From positions 4,154,001 to 4,218,000 of the forward strand of contig JAHQIY010000006.1 in the NCBI GenBank assembly GCA_019054805.1: a stretch of 64,000 nt of DNA, given 5' to 3'. The notes below the pieces were generated by a model. It ran no database searches, was not told where the DNA came from, and saw only the letters and a program-made list of their open reading frames with translations. Position 1 is the stretch's first letter, and the number at the start of each line of letters is the position of its first letter. The translations under genes and the position numbers were made by a program. Positions 11,793 to 24,566 of the stretch are shown one piece after another. The stretch comes from Brachionus manjavacas. Taxonomy: Eukaryota; Rotifera; Eurotatoria; Ploima; Brachionidae.

Positions 11793-13686
11793 CTAAATTT
11801 GATTTTTTCTAGGAATAAATTTTAGTGCTAAATCATAATCAGGTACAACAATAAGCCGAAAACCTAGTTTAGCCTCTTTTCCGACATATTCCAGTTTAAA
11901 ATTTTTAAGAATCTAAAAATTGAATTGTGAAAATCTTGGTAAAAATTTGTCTCCTTAAAATAGATTACTTTTATCATTATAAGATACATTTTTTGTTCTG
12001 CTAGTCTTCGGCCAATACACATTCTTGAACCAAATCCGAAAGGCATACTCGTATATGGATTTATAGGATCACTATTAATTTCTTTTAGCCAACGCTTAGG
12101 ATCATATTTTTCGGAGTTTTTAAAATATTTTTCCGATTTGCTCATTAAAAAGAATGCAACATTTATTGTGGTCTGAAAAAAATATCTTTTTTAAAATTTT
12201 TAATTTCAAGATTTAAAATTACATTTTTAGGTATTAAATAATTGTCCAAAATAATATCATTTCGTAGAACTCGTCCATTTGTTGGTGCAATCGAGTGCAA
12301 CCTTTGTGATTCTTTTAAGGAAGCCTTCAATAATGGAATTTTGCTCAAATCATCTTGATCAATAAAATCTGTTTTATCGAGCTTCATTATTTCTTCATAA
12401 ATTTCCTCTTGAATGTCAGGGTGAGTTGAAATCCGATGCAGCCAAAAATGAAGGGTTGTTGCGGTCTAAATTTATCAAAATATTTGTTAAAAAATTTTTT
12501 AATGTTTAATTTACAGTATCGAATGCAGCTAGCAAAAATTCACTCATAATTGACACTATATCATCAAAGCTTAAATTATTTTTGTTTAAAAGATACTGCT
12601 GCAGCATTGTATGCTTGGCTTTATCGTTTAAATTTTTGGTATAATTGTACGATTTTGAGACATATTTTCGTGTAAAACTAATTAAAAAAAATTAGAATTA
12701 CAAAAAATTTTAGCTGCTTATTACTCGTAAACATAATCTGATGTATTTTCAAATTCTTTCCATAATGAATTCCTAAAATACTTCCAAATTGGAATATTAT
12801 AATACAATTGAGATGTTAGATCTCCATAATCTCTAATGCTATTAAAAAGTTTCAAAATTTCTGGTGATCTTCTTTCGGCATTAATGCATTGAAGCCTTTG
12901 ATCAAAAGCTACAATACTCATCACTTTTTATTATAAATTTAAATTTTTTTTTGTTTTCTTTCAGTAAAATCATACTTTCCAAAAGCACATATTTCAATTC
13001 AATCTCGAATTTTTGGATGATAAAAGGTTCTCCATCGGAAGAATTTTTCATCATTATATTGACAAATTCATCAATTATTGTGTTATGAGTGCCTAAGTAC
13101 ATTGCGACCGCCTGAGGTTTTGCCATTATTGGATTCGAAGCGCTTCTCTGATTTTTCCAAGTTTCACCTTGACTAAATTTTTTTATTAATAAATTTTTTT
13201 CTTCCTATTTAGTTCACCTGTTAACAAGACCAGGGGGATAATTTTTTCGCTTTGAGTACACTTCCCATGGTATAACTGAGGGGCGATTGGGACTTGGGCC
13301 TTCATTTTGGAACACTATTTTTGCATGATCAGGTCTGAAGACAAAAAGCTTTTGAACAATTAAAATATCTTAAAATAATTTTTAAAGCTTAAAATACATT
13401 ATTATCTCCTAGGATAGACCACCGAACCAAATCTCCATATTTTTCGTGCAATTTTAAGCAAAATTTATCAAAAGGATTAAATTCAAGATCACCTCCTAGT
13501 ATTTATTTATTGATATTAAAATGAGAAATTAGTAATAATTTTTATTTAAGGCAAACCAAATATTTTCAATTCTGGCAAATTCCCGATTATAGGGTAAGAT
13601 CGCGGACCAGGCAACTCTTCGAATTTTTTTAGCTTTTGAATACTAGAAAAACGTCTGCTTGTTTTGAAGCACAAATTCAGTTTCAT
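11793..13686 (-). CDS. Cytochrome P450, mitochondrial-clan type (nine exons)
   Basis: Haem monooxygenase of the CYP superfamily. Exons in transcript order: 13686-13557, 13495-13398, 13348-13218, 13172-12976, 12923-12725, 12677-12515, 12465-12223, 12172-11969, 11912-11793. They sum to 1,485 nt, giving 494 residues. All introns are GT...AG, all junctions keep frame, and most introns are 43-62 bp. Seen motifs: proline-rich LPGPRSYPIIGN after a short Arg-rich N-terminus, ESQRL (the ExxR helix K motif) and FGFGSRMCIGRR (haem-thiolate loop, Cys ligand). There is no N-terminal membrane anchor. The GxRxCIGRR loop, the FQNEGPSPNRP and LVNSQGE blocks and the basic N-terminus fit mitochondrial-clan P450s, so import into mitochondria with an adrenodoxin-type partner is inferred. 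The substrate is unknown. Confidence 0.9.
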
Positions 13687-14037
13687 TTTTGAAAATTTTC
13701 TTTTATAAAAATACAATACAAACAATTTAAATCTTATTGTTTAAATACTAAAGGATTTGGAGCTCATAAAAAAAGAAAATATCAAGGTTTTTAGAATTCT
13801 TGAAAGTAAATTGGGTTTTAAGATAAAAATTATCGAATCTAGATAGACTTTTGAGTTAAAATTTTACTTATTTAAAAAAAAATCATATTTGGAGACCTAG
13901 AAATTTAATGATATTAATTATTTTCAAAGTTAAATCGAATAAATTAAAAATATCAAACAAATATTGAGGGCGCTCTCTTGATTAATTTTTCTGATTAAAA
14001 TGAATCAATTCAAATTTAATTTTGCGCATTTTAAAAA

Positions 14038-15266
14038 ATGATATCTATTTATTCATGCAATGAACATAGATTATGCAATACTCAGATGCTAATCGAAGAT
14101 TTTTCCAGTGCTGTCTATTGGCGAATAGCAGCGATTTTTTCAACCATAGCTGCTTTATTCTCAGTCGCTGTTGTATTTTGGTTCCTTATTTTTAGGGATA
14201 ATCCTGATTTACCAGATGACACCGATCCGTCCGAAAAAACACGCTTTCTGAATGACATTAACAGAAAAAAATCAAATAATTTACTAGAGGAAATACTCGA
14301 AGCCTTGAAAAATCTCTATGAGTCAAAAAAAAATGTCAAAAGCAGCTTTATGAAAAAAATGGAATATCTAATTTTTGGCTCTAGTTCAGAAAATGGTAAA
14401 GCTTCAATTTTTATTAAATAAAAATTGAATTTGTTTTTATTCTAGACACGGAATCAGATAATACCATGAATTCTTCGACTTTAAATGAAGCCGAGGATGG
14501 CAAACAAAAATTTAAACGATTTTTGAACACAAAAAAAACCAAAGATGCACCAAAGGACAAAAATAAAGACAAAGTCAACAAACAAGCGCCAAAGTCTAAA
14601 AATAATAACAACAAAAATACTGGCTCAAGTTTGAGCCTGAACGATTCGATCAAATATGAAAAAGAGATGAGGAACATTAATAATAATAATAACAATCGTA
14701 GGTTTCATTCAGAGACTCAAATTGCTGAGTCAAAGGCAGTCGAGCTAAATAAATCAATATGCAGTCTAAATAATAATAATAAAATTAGAAATTTAAACAA
14801 AAAAATAATCGAGCTTGATGATAAATTATTAGCAGAATTGAATAATAATTTTTCTAATTTGCTTAGCACAAACTATGCAGATGCCTATTTGTCTATTAAA
14901 TATTTAAAAAAAAAACACATATTACTAATTTTTGATTCTATTGAAAATATAAGTCTGTTTGAACTGGAAAGAGTTTTGGTAATCGTGGATGTGTTCTATA
15001 AAAGTAGGCATATGAAAAGAATGGTTTCTAAATCCGAATTTTTCGCGCTTAAAGCCCACGAAAAAAAAAGTTTTAAATTTAAATTTTTAATAACTTTGGC
15101 AAACAATATTAGAACTGATTTACTAAAGTTGAATATTTTTATCATTGGTAAAGTTATTGAAAGTGAAAAACCCATAGGTTCTAGTCTAATCTTAGCATCC
15201 AAGTCCGCACCGGAGATGCAAATTCTTGGCGGTGCTCAAATAAAAGTAAAAAACATTTTTGATTAA
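14038..15266 (+). CDS. Unrecognised membrane-anchored protein with Asn-rich linker (two exons)
   Basis: Two exons, 14038-14395 and 14446-15266, joined across a 50-bp GT...AG intron (phase 1), predict 392 residues. Residues about 27-52 form one hydrophobic helix (YWRIAAIFSTIAALFSVAVV region) followed by an acidic, then basic segment. Next comes a Lys/Asn-rich low-complexity linker with runs of four to six Asn. The last 120 or so residues look folded, with alternating hydrophobic strands (LERVLVIVDVFYKSRH, LLKLNIFIIGKVIES, IGSSLILASKS). The topology of one helix, linker and one beta-rich domain recalls single-C2 synaptotagmin-like proteins. I see no calcium-binding aspartates, so this is only a suggestion. 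A later in-frame ATG (MLIEDF) could be the true start. Confidence 0.7.
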
Positions 15267-16469
15267 ATGTCTTATTTAAAAAGTTCTTTTTGGGTACAGT
15301 TTTTAAATTTTATCTCAAATAATAAATTAGCTAACATAAGTTTTTGCTTACATAAGTGTTTATTAAAAATGTTCGTCAGTAAAAAAGAATTTTGAAAAAA
15401 AAAAATCTGATGATGTTTTCAATTAAATCAAGAATTTAAAATAATTAAAATTTTAAGAAAATGCAAAATAAATGTTTTCACATGGATTTTAATTGTATAA
15501 ATTTTGTTTTTTGGTTAACCTTAAAAAATTCGATTATCTGCATGATCATCATTTATAATTTGGTAATGATCTAATTCTAAACGTTTTTTTAAAATTAATT
15601 ACTGAAATTAAAACGAAAAATAATAAAAACTTCATAAAACTTTATTGTTTTTAGTTTTTAATAATAAGTCCTGGAAAAAGCCCTAACTTGCATATCTAGA
15701 TATTTTCCCTCTGGTAATTCTTACCTTTTTTTTCCAATATTTCTAAAATGATATTAATAATAAAAATTGATATTAAAATCCTGTTTTTTAATCTTTAAGT
15801 AAAAAGAGCTAAAAGAGTTTTTTTTTTACTAAAATCTAATAAAAACATTTTATATTCAAGCGCACCTGTTATTTTGAAGTGTTTTTTACGAATATTAAAT
15901 GTAATTGTTGTATAATTTAAAATTTTAATGTATAATTACAAACCCGCGTGGTTTTCAATTACAAATAATTTATCCAAGATGTTATTTGTGTTTTGTAGAT
16001 AGAAATGTACAGATTTTTTTTTATTCATAATTGCTTACCTTTGTAATTCTAAAATAAAAAATAAATTAATGTGTAGTGAAGCCCAAAAAAAGTTGAATAA
16101 AAAAATTCTATTCTAAAATGTTGGGTTTATGATTCAAATTTAACTATTCCTACATTATTTTTATAAATAAAATTTATCAATTTCAGTAAGCATTGTTTAA
16201 TAAGTAATTTTACGTATATAAATTAATGTTATACACAAATTTTGCATAGAGTTAAATTTTAATTTATGAAATTTTAAAAAGTTCTCTTTAAGTCAATTTA
16301 AATCGAATTTGATTAGATTAACCATTAGGTAATTAAGTAAAATAATTTTACTCACCAATTTTAAACACCATTTTTGAATTTAATAAGACTGAGTTTTTAA
16401 TAAAATTTTTATTACTAACATAAAAACAGTATAAATACATTGTACCTAATGATTTAAAAAAAAATAATC
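15267..16469. other. AT-rich intergenic region between convergent genes
   Basis: About 1.2 kb separating a plus-strand and a minus-strand gene that face each other. It should hold both 3' untranslated regions. No additional gene, repeat boundary or structured element was recognised. Confidence 0.4.
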
Positions 16470-17303
16470 TCAAACATTTTTTAAATTTAAAATGCTGTTA
16501 AACTCTTCCGAAAAATGAGAACCATCGTTCGGCAATTTTAATTTTAAAAACGGAAAAAAAATGGCACATTTCCAATTTAAACCAAGTGCTTCAACAAAAT
16601 TTCCAAATTTTGACGACCTACAGTGCACTTTTTTTGACTTTTCGTACCAAGTTTGATTATTCAAAACCATTTTAATGTTTATAAGAAAATAAAAAAATAG
16701 CAAAAAAAATAAAATCACTGTAACTGTATTTGTAAAAACAAAGAAAAAATCTTTCAAGCTGATAAGGCCAAGCAACCACGCTAACCATGGGACAAAAACC
16801 TTGAAAATTGACTTTGGACTAAATGAGTTTAGACTGCTTACGTAAAAGTTGAAATTGATTACGTTGCTCAAAAGTGTACCAAACCATACATAAATAATAA
16901 ATAATAAATAAAAACGAACATTTTTGTATCCAATGCATTTTCCCAGAAATAAGCAATGATTGTGTCTTTTGAGAATACATTTATCACAAATAAGACAGTG
17001 ATAGGATCTTGGTGGGGCATATTGTTCACAAATAGAACAATATTTCCAACCCATTAGCTGAATAGACGGTGCTGAGTTTGAAAATATTGAAGTATCTTCA
17101 ATAATTGCTCGAATCATATTTCCGCAAATGTTAAGCAAGACAAATAGTCCAAAAGAAAATGCCAAAATTGAAAACATTGGTTTTGCAGAAAATTCATAAT
17201 AAAGTGTCAATAAATCATTTATGGTCACCATAGCTAAAAGACTTATGGTAGATAGTACTCCAAACAAATTAGCTCGATCTTTAGGAATTATTTTTCTCAT
17301 CAT
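16470..17303 (-). CDS. DHHC-type palmitoyltransferase-like protein with HNHC active site
   Basis: Single exon, 277 residues. There are two hydrophobic helices before the cysteine-rich domain and at least two after it, the usual four-helix DHHC layout. The cysteine-rich domain is intact: CSICEQYAPPRSYHC, then CDKCILKRHNHC and a later CIGYKN. The downstream TxxE-like TWYE and a C-terminal NFVEALG block are also family-like. The signature tetrapeptide reads HNHC (codons CAC AAT CAT TGC near 16976-16987), not DHHC. The acyl-accepting Cys and the last His remain, but the Asp and first His of the catalytic triad are replaced. The layout resembles ZDHHC24-like members. It would sit in endomembranes. 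Whether it is an active enzyme, an altered one or a pseudoenzyme is open. Confidence 0.85.
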   Translation of the reverse strand: MMRKIIPKDRANLFGVLSTISLLAMVTINDLLTLYYEFSAKPMFSILAFSFGLFVLLNICGNMIRAIIEDTSIFSNSAPSIQLMGWKYCSICEQYAPPRSYHCLICDKCILKRHNHCLFLGKCIGYKNVRFYLLFIIYVWFGTLLSNVINFNFYVSSLNSFSPKSIFKVFVPWLAWLLGLISLKDFFFVFTNTVTVILFFLLFFYFLINIKMVLNNQTWYEKSKKVHCRSSKFGNFVEALGLNWKCAIFFPFLKLKLPNDGSHFSEEFNSILNLKNV

Positions 17304-18935
17304 TCCTATTAAAATATTTCTGTTCTTTAAAATTATTTTGTCGAAATATTAAACAATTAATAATTCATGCTAATTTTAATTTAAAGAGAACTTAAAATAA
17401 AATATTAAAAGATTTCAAAATTAATTTTAATTTATTTTAGTTGCTATATAAAACAGTAATTGAATATCTTTTATCGACTTGGATATTGAACGAGGTCAAG
17501 AAGTTTTTAAAATAGTAAGTTAACAACAGTTTGAAAAGTTTTTAATTTAAGTTTTAAATTTATTCGTTTAATTTAAACTATTGTTTTTCTTCAATGAATT
17601 AGGCTTATTTTAAAAAAGAAAATTTTTGCAATTTTAAAACACTTGTTTGTATGTTAACTTCTGCAAAAGACAGTTTTTAAATTTTATAAAATAAAATAGA
17701 GAAAAACTATAAGATCAATATCGCATTCTTTAAAATATCAGGTTTTGTATTTTATTATTATCTTTATATTTAAATAAATGGATGATGCATGAAAATATCT
17801 AATCAAAAATTATTTCATTCTCAATCTTTCGATGCTACGTTTTATTCTTGAAAACAAGATAAATCCATATATTTTTAATCATTCGAAAACATTTTTCTTA
17901 TTAACTTTTACACAATTATTGTTTCTTTCTCTATAAATTTTATTATTTACATCGATTCTTAGGCGTTTATTGAAACAAATTACAATAATAATATTGTCAC
18001 TTAAGTGGACACTATATTTTTTAAGATCAATTTTAATCCAAAATTTGGGTATTAATTTTTCATAACTCTAGTTTCTGAATTTATCACCGATTTTACTTAA
18101 TGATTATTTTTTTCAATTAAAATGTTAAAAATTCTTATTTTATTTAATAATATTGGTTATTACCAAAACTTTAGATTTAGCTCAATTCTTTTTATAAAAA
18201 AGATCAACGTCGAAATTTATTTTTATACATCCCTCCTTTTTTCTCAAACAAAAAATTTCTTAAATTCCAAAGGCATTTTAAAACTTTCAATTTTATAAAA
18301 TTTTTTTTTTTTTAATTTTCTACAGCTTTTTTTAAAGTATTTTTTTAGATCTTTCCTTGTTTTTTTTTAATTTAAGAGCTTTGTTGTTTTGAAAAGAATG
18401 AAATTAAATTGCCTCCGAATTAGCTAACATATCAAACTTTTTAGCAGGCCTTTAGGTATTTTATTTTTACTTTGTTAAGAGATATGTCCTTTAATACGTT
18501 ATTTTTAATTTTAAAGAATGTAGAATAAAAAACTACAGAAATGATTTGAAGAAAATTCTATTTATTTAATATTGCAAATTTTCAATTAAACTTAATCGTT
18601 TACTTGGGCCCATATACACAATGTCTTTTCTGATAGTAAGCTTCAATCATTAGTTTTGAAGTGGTTTCTTTAAACAGTCTCCTAGTGTAGCTTTAGATAA
18701 AAAATTCATTTAAGTCAAGTCACTAACTTAACATGTGGACGCAATCATGACCGAATGGAACGGTAAAAATTCAACTATTAATTTTGACTTAAAAATGACT
18801 TAATTAATATGTTTACAGAGTTTTTAAAATGTATCAAAAATTATTTTAAAAAAATCTGAAAATTTGGTAAAAATAAGCTTACAAAATGAAATATATAACA
18901 AAACTAACTATAATAAATAAATGAAAATATTACAA
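17304..18935. other. AT-rich intergenic region
   Basis: About 1.6 kb upstream of the palmitoyltransferase-like gene. It is A+T-rich with many homopolymer tracts. I recognise no coding frame, RNA gene or repeat boundary. Confidence 0.4.
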
Positions 18936-19856
18936 ATATGCCATCAGACTGAAGGTCAAAACTAGCAAGAAAAACATCCTTGAGGAAATACGCCAGGTTT
19001 TTGGAAATTTAAAGGGTGTAGCTCAAAACTTTATGAGATACTGGAGTGCAACAGAGAAGATAAGCTTAGAGAAGAATTAGCTTAAACTTTTTTTTGTATA
19101 AATTCTTTTATTTTGTTTTTGTTGAGTTATTTTTATACGAATTTATCAACTGTACATAGTGAAATGGTCACGACTCGATTAGAACTTTTTCAATTTGAAT
19201 ACTTCATTTTTTTTACGTTTTCTGGTGATTCATTTTGTATATTTTCAACTTCAAAAGTAGACAATGTCACTATATTAAACGAGATGTTGAGCAAGTGGTC
19301 GGCAAACGGCCTCAGCATTAGTAAATAATAAATAATTCATTAAAAATTTTTGACAGAATGTTGAAAATAATTAATTTTTCTTTAATTTAATTAGTTTATT
19401 TATTAAATATCTTTTTTAAAAAAATGTTTAATTTGATTGATATCTTTCTTTTTCAATTCCAAATGCAAATGTAGAACGATCATTTCTGTCTTAAGGAGGA
19501 TTGAAAATTATTTTAGGAATTCAATGAACCGAGAGCTCCTAAAGACATCTCAATTTAAAGCATAGAATCAGAAGAAACCGATAAAATTTTTGAAGTCTTT
19601 ATAAAAAGATTAAATTTTTTTAGAATGTTTATATCCTTTCAAAATTAATTAGAAATAAATGAATTATATTTTTTTTTTTTATAAAATAATTGTTATAATT
19701 TTTGTACTCATTAAAAGCCTAAACATCATCTCAAGTACTTGGATAGAATGCTCGGCCCGCTATTTAGAAAATCCTGGACATGCTTTAGCTTTTACGAGGT
19801 TTTCAGATTTAAATTACTTTCTGAATAAACTTCATCGGCATTATAACAACTGTTGA
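18936..19856 (+). other. Coding-like islands, unrecognised (possible decayed gene or element)
   Basis: Three stretches have more balanced composition than their surroundings. At about 18946-19080 one frame reads VFGNLKGVAQNFMRYWSATE. At 19161-19323 another reads VDNVTILNEMLSKWSANGLS and ends next to a possible GTAAAT donor. At 19735-19856 a third reads ARYLENPGHALAFTRFSDLN and stops after HYNNC. I could not join them into one gene with consistent phase, and none matches a family I know. They may be exons of a lineage-specific gene, pieces of a transposon, or chance. Confidence 0.3.
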
Positions 19857-20503
19857 TTTACTACTAAAAATTTTAAATAAGAAATAAACCTTTATATAAA
19901 AATTTAAAAAAATTTATTTAATTAATAAAATTATTCATAAAACAATAAATTAACACCAGATTTAATAGAAATCATATCTTTTTTTTAATTAATGATATTT
20001 TTACTTTAAAAATGATTTTTTCTTTAATTTAAACGAACTTTAGTTTGTATTAAATTAGTTTTCATTTTTTAATAAAAAGTGTCATTTTTAAAGAATTAGT
20101 TATTGGGTAATTTTATTTAATATTTGGAGTGAATGAAATTAAAATTGGGATATCAATTTTAATTTTTCCTTTGTTAAAATTTTTTTTTTAGCTCTAGAGG
20201 TGATATATAAATTGAATTATTAATGAATTAGATAATAAAAAAAAAACAATTTTTCATCTAAATATTTTATTTAAACTTAATAATTAAATTTTTTAAAATT
20301 AAGCATAAAATAACCTTCAATTGTTGAGAGGCTAAAATAAATTTTTATTTGAAATATTTAATATTTTCTATTTTTAAATGAAGAAAACCGGTTTTAGCGC
20401 TCAGAAAAAAAAGTCCATGAAATTATTCGCATCGATTACATTTAAAAGCTCAATAATTATTTTTTCAAAATATTAAATTTTATGAAAAACAAAAAATTTT
20501 TTT
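19857..20503. other. AT-rich intergenic region, includes UBA1 3' flank
   Basis: About 650 bp of very A+T-rich DNA after the last coding island and before the UBA1 stop codon. It should hold the UBA1 3' untranslated region. Nothing else was recognised. Confidence 0.4.
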
Positions 20504-23500
20504 TTATTTTCTCGCTGGCAGAATGTACTTAACATACGGCACTTCTAAGTCTTCTCCCTCAGTGTCATTGCAGCACAACTCCAGCACTAACGCATTTACA
20601 TGACTCGGTATGGGCTTTTTGCTCACCGTCTCAACTACTTTTGACATAGACATATTCAACCTCTCCGCGAGCTTCTTTTTATCCATAAAAAATGAATACA
20701 ACATAACAACGCCTTGTGAAAGCATAGTAATTTCCAAAGAGTGCTTCTCTTTGAAATAATCAATGAATTCTTTAAGAGTCATGTCGCCTTTGACTTCAAA
20801 TCTGTCCCATAGCGAAAACTCGTTTTCGTAGTATTTCGACTTTTTGGGAGGAGCTGGTTCGGCTGGACCGAAAAATGGCAGAGCCAAATTAACAAAACTG
20901 CTCTTGAAAAGCTCTATTTTATCATGTCCTTGAATCAATTTGTACAGCTCGATGCAATCTAGACCAACAATTAGTGAAGTAGTTGTGGCAATTGCGGGAA
21001 TAATTCTGCCGGCAATCAGCTTGCTTTTGTGTCTGTCAGCCGGTGTGATGTCATAATTTTCAGCTCGCAAATTCGAGCACGCCACGATGAAGTCCATGTG
21101 CAAATTGGTGTCATCGTCCTTTTCGAACTCAATGGCACTCATCTTGATCTGTTTCAAGTCTGACACTGCTTTCAATCTATTTATCATATCATCCAACTTG
21201 TCTTTGTCGACAGAGTCCGAGCTCATTGCGTTCTGTGCCTCTGAATCATTCACATGTATTTTAATTCCTTGTTTGGGCCTAAATTCGGGCACTGAAATTT
21301 TTTTAACTAGCTCTACTACCTGACTTCGGTCTCTTACTTGAGGTATTCCGTACATTTCAGCTTTTAAATTGGCACCCGTGAACACATACTCAACATGAGT
21401 TTGATTCTCTGTGTTGAAATTGAGTGAATGTGGACATCTTTTGGGACCCGACCAGAACGGAAGTCCGCTTGATGTTTGTTGATCACGCGGAAAATTGTAC
21501 AACAACTGTTCTATTGAATTGTGGTAGCTTTCTTGCCAGTGCAAACGGGCCCACTTGACACAATCTTCAAAATTGTTCGGACGGTCTTGAACAATTGCGT
21601 TGTAGACATGAGACAATTCCTCTAAAGGCTGAGAGCCTTGTAGTTTCATGATTCTGTCAGTATAGGCACTTGGATTTCTGATATATTCAAGAGCAGCTGC
21701 AGCTGGATTGGTAAAAACTCCCTCGAAAGTGTCCCTGGCCCATTGTAATGTGTGCTCGATGGCATTTGGAAAGTTTTTCAGTGTGCATATAGGTATTGAC
21801 TTCTCGGGTGGATCTTGTGTGGATGAATAGGACTCGGTCAAAAATGGTTTGACTACTTGAACATTTCCTTTAGTTCCCAAAGTTCCGGACTCAATCAAAG
21901 GCTTGTGGTAGTATACACATCGTCTGTCTACGTATATACGAGCGTCAATGTTGTCCAATGCGTTGCAAACGCCATCTAGACTCTCGAAAAATTCATCGTT
22001 GTAGACGTGTTCAGTATCGGGGCCAACTCGATTAGTTTGAGCCTCGATGTTGATGTTGGGATTCATTTTGAGGGCAGCAGCTGAGGCAACTGTGGATTTG
22101 GACTGACGGACATCGTGTGACCGGAACAGAAATTGTCTGTTTAAATTGGATTTTTCGATTGTGTCCATGTCAGTGACTATTAGTTTGCCGTTTTCGGCCT
22201 TGGTGCACATGCCCATCATGGCAAAATTTTTCAAATATTCACAGCCCAAAGCTCCAGCGCCCACAATAAAATACTTGCTTTTTCCCATTTTTCTTTGGAA
22301 TTTTTGTCCCAAAACAGCAATTTGAGCCTTGTAGCGTCTCAACTCCTGATTGTTGTCCTCGATTAAACATTCGCTTGTGTTCAATGATTCGAATGGTTTT
22401 TCTGGTAAAATTTCTCGACAATCAAAGTAAAAATACTGATAGATTGGAGTGAACTTTCCTGAACAAGCTTTCATTATTTCTTGAGCAGCAGTGCCGCCAA
22501 TAACAGCGTGCATAGGACTTATTTGTCCACGAAGTGTGCTTGAAAAAAGCCTCAAAACATAATCATTAAGCTCAAATTTGTATTCAGCATCGTTTAGTTC
22601 TCTGGCTAAGCTAATGAATTCGTCCGAGTCCTGTTGGCACCAAGGTCTGGGTAAACGTGAGTGTTTTTTCATAAAAGCATAAGTTGTATGAAAAGCAGCA
22701 TGAATGGTGTTCGAGTCTTCCATCTTTGTAAAGTCTGAAATTAGAGTTTCTGGTGCTTTGATGGCCTCGTGTATGGGCTTGAAGTTCATTATTTTGGGCT
22801 TTTTTACTTGGTGAACATAGCCTCCGCGAATGTACTTGCTAAATGAGGTGGTATCTCCAATGCCGAATGTGTAAGGTCCGTACACTTTGATTTGAAATTC
22901 TTTTTCATTCACTTCCGACATGCCCTTAACTTCACTGAATGTAACAAACATTCCGTCTTCAAAGCCATGTCTTTGCTCGTCCAAAGTGGTCACAATTCCT
23001 TGCGAGTCATTGGTAATACATGAGATCATAGCGCTCAATGGTTGCTCGCCGTCCACATCAACAACTTCGAACTTTTCACCAAAATCGCAGAATATTTGTC
23101 CGAATATTCCGCGAGTTTCGGCAACAATGAATTTAATGTCGTTTTCATGACAAAATTTTCCAAATACTAGCTGTTCTTCAGTACTACTTGAAGTGAGTAC
23201 AACAACTTGAAATGATTTTAGGTGTTCAGCAGTCAAAGGTTTAGCATCTAGGACATTGACTGGTACGTAGGTGTTTAGCTCGGCAAGAAGAGATTGTGTA
23301 GTAACTGCACGATTCTTGCCAATGTCATTTTCATGTAGAAAAAATTGAGTTGACAAATCTTCATAGGTCACATTCTCGGTGTCATGAATCGTTACTGATT
23401 TCACTCCACCCAGGACCACATTTTTGGCTATCTCAACTCCTAGGCCACCCATTCCACAGATAAGAATGTTCGAAGTTTGCATTCTACGCATTGCTTCATG

Positions 23501-24566
23501 CCCCAGAACATATCTGGAAAAAAAATTAATTTTTTAAATTTTTGTAAAATTTTGTAATTTAGAATAGTACGAAAATTAATGTTTTTGTTTTAAGATTTAA
23601 AAAATCTTAAAAATTCAACAAAGAGAAAGATTTATAATTCAACTGAACTTAAAATATTTTGATTGCTGAATGAAGAACTTACTAGCTCTACCAGAGCAGC
23701 ATTTTTTAAAACTAATCATTTCCAAATAAAAATTAATAGTAAAATAGATTTGGTAAAAAAAAATATTTGAGAAAAAGTGACGTGTTAATATTTGAAAATA
23801 CATTAAAATTTTTGATAACTATTATTTCAACTTACAATTGTCTGGAGTAAAGAGCCTCATCGATTTCCGGATGGTCATCATTGTCAACTGGTCTATTAGC
23901 TGAATTGGAGCTGTTTGATGCAGACATGCTTGCAGAATTGCCGTTCGATGATGGATTTTGATTAGCTACGTTATTATTAGCAGCAATAATTTGAGTTTCA
24001 ATTTTCTTTTTTGTTAAATAAAATAAAATTTTAAACTTTGATTAAAAATTTAGAAAATTCGAAAGATATGACAAATTATTTAAGTAATAATAAGAAACAA
24101 TTAAACGTCTTAGGCCTAATTTAGAAATAAAGTATCTAAGAAACGCTTCCCTCTGCAATCTAAAGTATGACTAAATTTTAATTCACAATGCTTATGTAAA
24201 ATAAAAAAAGTATTTTTATCAAATTTTCAACTGCATGCTTAATTTAAATGCAAAAATAATGATGCAAATGTAGTCGTGAATACTAAGTGAACATTTTAAT
24301 CATAATAAGTTTCTTTAATTTTGAAATTTAAAAAGATCAAGTACTTGGTTGAGTTCGGTTTCCATTGGAGCCTCGTGGCTCAAATTTTCAGTTGACTCGG
24401 ATAATTTCATCCGCTTTGGATTCTGTCTTTCTTCTTGACCGTTTTCAGTCTCTTGGCCATTAATTAAGCTAGAATGTAGCTTTGCTTTGCTTGGACTTGA
24501 ATTATGGTTCAGTATGTGATTGTGATTATGATGCTGCAATGGCGATGCTGATGGCGAAGAAGTCAT
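20504..24566 (-). CDS. UBA1: Ubiquitin-activating enzyme E1 (three exons)
   Basis: ATP-dependent activation of ubiquitin as an E1 thioester, the entry point of the ubiquitin pathway. Exons 24566-24345, 24005-23836 and 23513-20504 give 1,133 residues in frame. Exon 1 and most of exon 2 encode a low-complexity His/Asn/Ser-rich leader. The conserved protein begins at DEALYSRQLYVLGHEAM, split across intron 2. The inactive-half ThiF fold carries CGMGGLGVEIAKNVVLGG. The active adenylation half carries GAGALGCEYLKNFAMMG, then DMDTIEKSNLNRQFLFR and MNPNINIEAQTNRVG. The catalytic Cys (residue about 707) lies in IPICTLKNFP, and the C-terminal ubiquitin-fold domain ends in VPYVKYILPARK. Introns of 339 and 322 bp are longer than most here. 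The extended leader could include nuclear-isoform signals, but that is speculative. Confidence 0.97.
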
